A stretch of DNA of 64,000 bases from Haloterrigena alkaliphila. GTDB lineage: Archaea; Halobacteriota; Halobacteria; Halobacteriales; Natrialbaceae. The notes below the pieces were generated by a model. That model made no database searches. It was not told the DNA's origin and was given only the letters and a program-made list of their open reading frames with translations. Made by a program: the position numbers and the translations under genes. The DNA is taken from the NCBI RefSeq assembly GCF_017352155.2, contig NZ_CP071462.1, positions 2,418,001 to 2,482,000 of the forward strand, written 5' to 3'. Within the stretch, counting starts at the first letter, position 1; each line of letters opens with the position of its first letter. Positions 60,951 to 64,000 of this stretch are shown here, in pieces.

Positions 60951-61322
60951 TCAGTCCTCGACCGGGAAGGTCTCGTGGAGGGTGTCGTGGGCGTCGCCGA
61001 GGCCGTCGACGATGCTCTCGCCCTGCGCGCTCAGGCGCTGGACTGCACGTTCGGCGTCGCGAACCGCCAGCAGGCGCCCGCGCGTGTAGTCGTACTCGGG
61101 GTCGTCGCTGTCCATCGCGGCCACCTCTTCCTCCAGATCGACGAGGGTCGCGTCGAGGTGGCGCTCGATCTCCGCGAGGCTCTCGGCGTTGGCGAGCCCC
61201 TCGATCGGCCCCTCGAGGTGACCCTCGAGTTCCTTCTCCGCGTGGTCGCGGGCGCTGTCGTCCCCGACGCCGAGGACGGTCATCAGTCCGAGTCGTAACG
61301 CTTCGATTTCGTGGCAGCTCAT
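60951..61322 (-). CDS. DUF3209 family protein
   Basis: A 123-residue, mostly helical protein beginning MSCHEIEALRLGLMTVLGV at the ATG at 61322. It resembles the DUF3209 proteins that accompany cobalamin genes in haloarchaea; the name is recalled from that synteny. Two Cys/His at the start (CHE) could bind metal. It follows the CbiX gene with a 68-base gap. Confidence 0.72.
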   Translation of the reverse strand: MSCHEIEALRLGLMTVLGVGDDSARDHAEKELEGHLEGPIEGLANAESLAEIERHLDATLVDLEEEVAAMDSDDPEYDYTRGRLLAVRDAERAVQRLSAQGESIVDGLGDAHDTLHETFPVED

Positions 61323-61390
61323 GGGTATACGTAGTGGATTATCGGTTTCGTGTCTTTCGTTTCGCGTGTCTCGATGGTCGATTCGGTCCG

Positions 61391-62623
61391 CTACAGCGTT
61401 TGGTCGACGAGGTCGCTCACGATCCGATCCCGATCGAGGTGGTCGCCGACGATCCGTTCCGCGTCCTCGCTCGCCACGTCTCCGTACCAGATCCCGTCCG
61501 GGTAGACGGCGACCATCGGTCCGTCGCCGCACCGGCCGAGGCAGGAGGAACGCGTGATGCGGGCGTCGCAGTGCTCGGAATCGCGGGCCTCCTGTCGGAG
61601 TCGCTCGAGGACCGCTGGCGACCCCATCTTCGCACACGTCTGGTTGGTACAGACCGCGACGTGCTTTTCGAGCGCGTCGTGCGTGTGGGGTTCGTCGTCG
61701 ACGTCCTCCCGGTCGGCGTGGGCCTCCTGATGGGCCAGCGCGCGCAGCATGGCTCGCGCGCCGCCGACGTCCTCCTCGTAGCCCTCGAGGTCGACCTTGT
61801 ACTTGCACGTGTCACAGGACATCTCGACGCTCTCCGTGCGGGCCTCCTGCCAGCGGTCGGCGAAGACGTCCAGCAGTCGGGAGTCGGTCCCCAGCGGATC
61901 GCCGGCCAGCGCGTCGACGTACGGGTAGTCGTCGTCGAAGTCGTCCGTCCAGTCCCGGACCCGCTGGGTGAGGACGCCGTCGCCGAGCATGTACGGCAGG
62001 ACGACGACGGCATCGGGGCGGTGCTTCGAGAGTCCGTGGAGCGTGTCCTCGAGCGTCGGCTCCGTGACGCCGATGAACGATGCCTCCAGGCGGTCGAACG
62101 CGCGGCCCTCGTAGAGCAGGCGGGCCAGCTTGTGTACGTCGCCGTTAGCGTCCGGATCGCTCGAGCCGCGGCCACAGAGGACGACGGCGACGTCGTCCGC
62201 CTCGCGGTCGACGCCCAGTTGATCCTCGACCGCGGCTGCGCGGTCGTCCAGCAGGTCCACGATTGCGGGATGGATCCCCAGATGCGCGCCGTTGTTGATC
62301 TCGATGTCGTGGGTCGCCCGAGCCTGCTCGATCGCCAGCGGCACGTCGTTTTTGACGTGGCTCGCGGCGAACAGCGAGCAGTGGACGACGGTCACCTGTG
62401 AGGCGATCGGTTCGAGCGCGTCGAAGGCCTCGTCGATGGCCGGCTCCGCGAGTTCGAGGAAGGCGGCGTCGACCGGGATGCCGAGCCGGGACTCGAGGTC
62501 GGCGGCCAGTTCGCGGACCTGTTCGTTGGACTTCTCGCGCCTGGAGCCGTGGCCTACCAGCAGGACGGCCTCGTCGTCGAACGCGGCCGCGGGCGCGGAC
62601 GTGGAGTCGTCGGGTGTACTCAT
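61391..62623 (-). CDS. cbiX: Sirohydrochlorin cobaltochelatase CbiX with C-terminal 2Fe-2S ferredoxin-like domain
   Basis: A 410-residue fusion. Two CbiX-type halves occur: residues 10-130 (LLVGHGSRREKSNEQVREL) and about 145-255 (VVLCGRGSSDPDANGD), the chelatase inserting cobalt into sirohydrochlorin. The last 100 residues contain C-x4-C (VCTNQTC) and C-x3-C (SCLGRC), a thioredoxin-like 2Fe-2S ferredoxin unit that may regulate or feed electrons. It sits in the anaerobic cobalamin operon. Confidence 0.9.
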   Translation of the reverse strand: MSTPDDSTSAPAAAFDDEAVLLVGHGSRREKSNEQVRELAADLESRLGIPVDAAFLELAEPAIDEAFDALEPIASQVTVVHCSLFAASHVKNDVPLAIEQARATHDIEINNGAHLGIHPAIVDLLDDRAAAVEDQLGVDREADDVAVVLCGRGSSDPDANGDVHKLARLLYEGRAFDRLEASFIGVTEPTLEDTLHGLSKHRPDAVVVLPYMLGDGVLTQRVRDWTDDFDDDYPYVDALAGDPLGTDSRLLDVFADRWQEARTESVEMSCDTCKYKVDLEGYEEDVGGARAMLRALAHQEAHADREDVDDEPHTHDALEKHVAVCTNQTCAKMGSPAVLERLRQEARDSEHCDARITRSSCLGRCGDGPMVAVYPDGIWYGDVASEDAERIVGDHLDRDRIVSDLVDQTL

Positions 62624-62639
62624 GGTGGGGCTCAGTCGA

Positions 62640-63362
62640 TCACTCGTCGTAGGCGTCGGCCTGCTCGAGGCTGCGCTCCAACTTGCGCCGGCGACTCGGC
62701 GCGAACAGGCCGGTCGCCTCGCAGTCCTCGTAGAGCCACGTGCCGAACGCGGGCGCGGCGTCGTCGTCGACGCCGAACCAGTAGCCGCCCGACGAGGTCT
62801 CCGAGAGGTCGTCGAAGGGCGCTTCGACCGGACAATCGGCGATCAGTTCCTGTGCGAGTTCGAGCAGGTCCGCGTCGTCGTGAACGAACGAGATCCCGAC
62901 GGTGCCGCTCGAGGACTTGAAGCAGACGGTGCCACAGCCCTCGAGCAGGCCCCGCAGGAGTTCCCGGTCGTACTCGGAGAACGCGCCGAAGCGGTAGTTG
63001 CCGCGGCCGTCGACGGGCAGGCCGAGCGCGCCGCTTCGCCCCAAGAGGCCCGTTTCATCGTCGTCGCCGATCGTCAGCGTGTACTCGTCCTCCGTCCGCG
63101 TGATCGACGTATCGTGGGCGTAGTCGCGCGTCGTCGTCTCGTGCTCGAGGTCGCCGCCGGCGACGGCGGCCAGCACCTGCGCCGATTCCTCGTCGTTGGC
63201 GACGACCTCGATGCGGTCGTCGGAAACGTCACCACTGCCGGCGACGTGGCCCCAGAAGTACGCCGTAGCGGGGTGGCCCGCGAGCGGATCGGACGGGACC
63301 GCGATCTCGAGCGACTCTTCCGCCGCGGCCTCACCGTCGGATTTCGGCCGACTCTCGCTCAT
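62640..63362 (-). CDS. Cobalamin-cluster protein with degenerate LAGLIDADG fold
   Basis: A 240-residue protein. Two halves line up with LAGLIDADG endonuclease repeats: YFWGHVAGSGDVS and LLRGLLEGCGTVCF, each followed by the beta strands of that fold. The catalytic acid of each repeat (eighth residue of the motif) is Ser or Cys, so nuclease activity should be lost. Its start overlaps the ferredoxin stop by ATGA and cbiX follows 16 bases away. Annotated in general terms as a cobalamin protein in haloarchaea; its role is open. Confidence 0.7.
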   Translation of the reverse strand: MSESRPKSDGEAAAEESLEIAVPSDPLAGHPATAYFWGHVAGSGDVSDDRIEVVANDEESAQVLAAVAGGDLEHETTTRDYAHDTSITRTEDEYTLTIGDDDETGLLGRSGALGLPVDGRGNYRFGAFSEYDRELLRGLLEGCGTVCFKSSSGTVGISFVHDDADLLELAQELIADCPVEAPFDDLSETSSGGYWFGVDDDAAPAFGTWLYEDCEATGLFAPSRRRKLERSLEQADAYDE

Positions 63363-63625
63363 TCGCCCACCTCCTCGACGATGATCGCGTCCGTCGGACA
63401 GGCCGCGGCGGCCTGCTGGGCCTCGCCGATGCGGTCGTCGTCGAACGTCGCGACGACGCGCTCGGTGGTGTCCGTCACTTCGCCCTCGCAGTCGTAGACC
63501 GGGTCCGCGCCGGGATCGATCGTCGCGAGGCCGTCCTCACCCTCGACGAACCGCGGGTCGCGGGTCAGGCAGGCGAAGATGCCGTCGCAGGCGTCCTTCT
63601 CGATGGTGACTTCGTATCGTGGCAT
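63359..63625 (-). CDS. Ferredoxin-like iron-sulfur protein
   Basis: An 88-residue protein. A first cysteine pair (ACDGIFAC) and a late CPTDAI motif flank an acidic middle; only three clear cluster cysteines are seen, so a 3Fe-4S or a modified 4Fe-4S centre is likely. In cobalamin operons such ferredoxins may reduce corrin intermediates. Its stop overlaps the next gene by ATGA, and it starts two bases after the CobJ-like stop. Confidence 0.78.
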   Translation of the reverse strand: MPRYEVTIEKDACDGIFACLTRDPRFVEGEDGLATIDPGADPVYDCEGEVTDTTERVVATFDDDRIGEAQQAAAACPTDAIIVEEVGE

Positions 63626-63627
63626 CG

Positions 63628-64000
63628 TTAGTAATCGTACTTCGTCTCGTAGCCTCGAGGCGTGACCATCCGGTCGTCCCAGACGTAGGTGTCCTCGGTG
63701 CCGACGACGATCGTCGTCGTCATGTCGATGATCTCGCTCTCGCCGAGCTCCTCGAGTTCGGCGAGTTCGGTGATCATCACCTGTTCGTCCTCGCGGCCGG
63801 CGCCGTGGACGATGCCGACCGGCGTGTCGGGGTCGCGGTGGGTCAGCAGGATCTCGCAGGCCTTCTGGAAGTTCTCCCGGCGCTTGCGGCTCCAGGGGTT
63901 GTAGATGGTGATCGTGAAGTTCTCGCTCGCGACGGAGTGGAGCCGCGACTCGATCTCGGGCATCGGCACGAGGTGGTCCGACAGCGATACGGAGACGGTG
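63628..64000 (-). CDS. cobJ: Precorrin-3B C17-methyltransferase-like enzyme, 3' part only
   Basis: The open frame runs off the right edge, so the N-terminal part (including the first SAM-binding region) lies outside. The visible 124 residues contain HLVPMPEIESRL, FTITIYNPWSRKR, VGIVHGAGREDEQV and TTIVVGTEDTYVWDDRMVTPRGY, the C-terminal domain of CobJ/CbiH SAM methylases that make the corrin ring contract. The internal ATG at 63969 is not the start. It is the upstream gene of the cobalamin row seen here. Confidence 0.85.
   Translation of the reverse strand, partial: TVSVSLSDHLVPMPEIESRLHSVASENFTITIYNPWSRKRRENFQKACEILLTHRDPDTPVGIVHGAGREDEQVMITELAELEELGESEIIDMTTTIVVGTEDTYVWDDRMVTPRGYETKYDY

Overview
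The window is a GC-rich chromosomal segment from a haloarchaeon, most likely of the Natrialbales (Natrinema/Haloterrigena-like). The evidence is the very acidic proteomes of nearly all ORFs, TATA-box promoters about 25-30 bp before short or absent leaders, an archaeal TFE, a Bat-type HTH regulator, an archaeal chemotaxis operon with CheC/CheD, a tRNA Cm56 methylase and an anaerobic-type cobalamin cluster. The lineage assignment is inference from gene content.

Layout. 0.2-6.0 kb: a GNAT acetyltransferase, an aspartoacylase-like zinc hydrolase and the complete succinate dehydrogenase operon sdhCDBA. 6.0-12.0 kb: small membrane proteins, a small winged-helix protein, an HD phosphohydrolase, a PrxQ-like peroxiredoxin, TatA, tRNA-Arg(CCU) followed by degenerate copies of its own 3' end, an acyl-CoA dehydrogenase and an SDR reductase. 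12.3-21.3 kb: a type IV pilus-like operon (secretion ATPase with a huge acidic tail, TadC/PilC-like membrane platform, five consecutive pilin-like proteins). 21.3-32.5 kb: a degenerate nuclease-like protein and a chemotaxis cluster (cheY-cheB-cheA-cheC-cheC-cheD-cheR plus two divergent cheW genes). 32.5-41.3 kb: lipoprotein, DUF2110-like protein, tfe, MBL hydrolase, acyl-CoA ligase, a tandem pair of membrane/winged-helix paralogs (the second broken by a 28-bp duplication), the tRNA methylase, a zinc-ribbon protein and a cupin. 41.3-51.0 kb: an acetate-use island with a sodium/solute symporter and its small subunit, USP, two acetyl-CoA synthetases and a Bat-type regulator. 51.1-54.6 kb: a cation/proton antiporter with USP genes and a USP remnant. 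54.7-59.5 kb: four consecutive, extremely acidic, repeat-rich proteins of unknown function. 59.6-64.0 kb: the end of a cobalamin biosynthesis operon running off the right edge.

The best candidate for an undescribed system is the four-gene acidic cluster at 54772-59470. One protein combines a 30-bp minisatellite-encoded acidic stretch with an LLGNLL-type core and amphipathic lysine repeats. Two have GxxxG glycine-zipper segments, one of them also with a SAP/Rho-N-like C-terminus. Two share a recurring motif ending in L-L/V-E-S. Other notable points are an apparently inactivated LAGLIDADG-fold protein inside the cobalamin operon, a 9-bp dyad flanking the TATA box of the first acetyl-CoA synthetase gene, and a Bat-type regulator fused to a catalytically degenerate tyrosine-recombinase-like domain.

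Functionally the window links acetate activation, the TCA cycle (SDH), motility signalling and surface pili. All functional assignments come from reading translated sequence and motifs; no database search was run.
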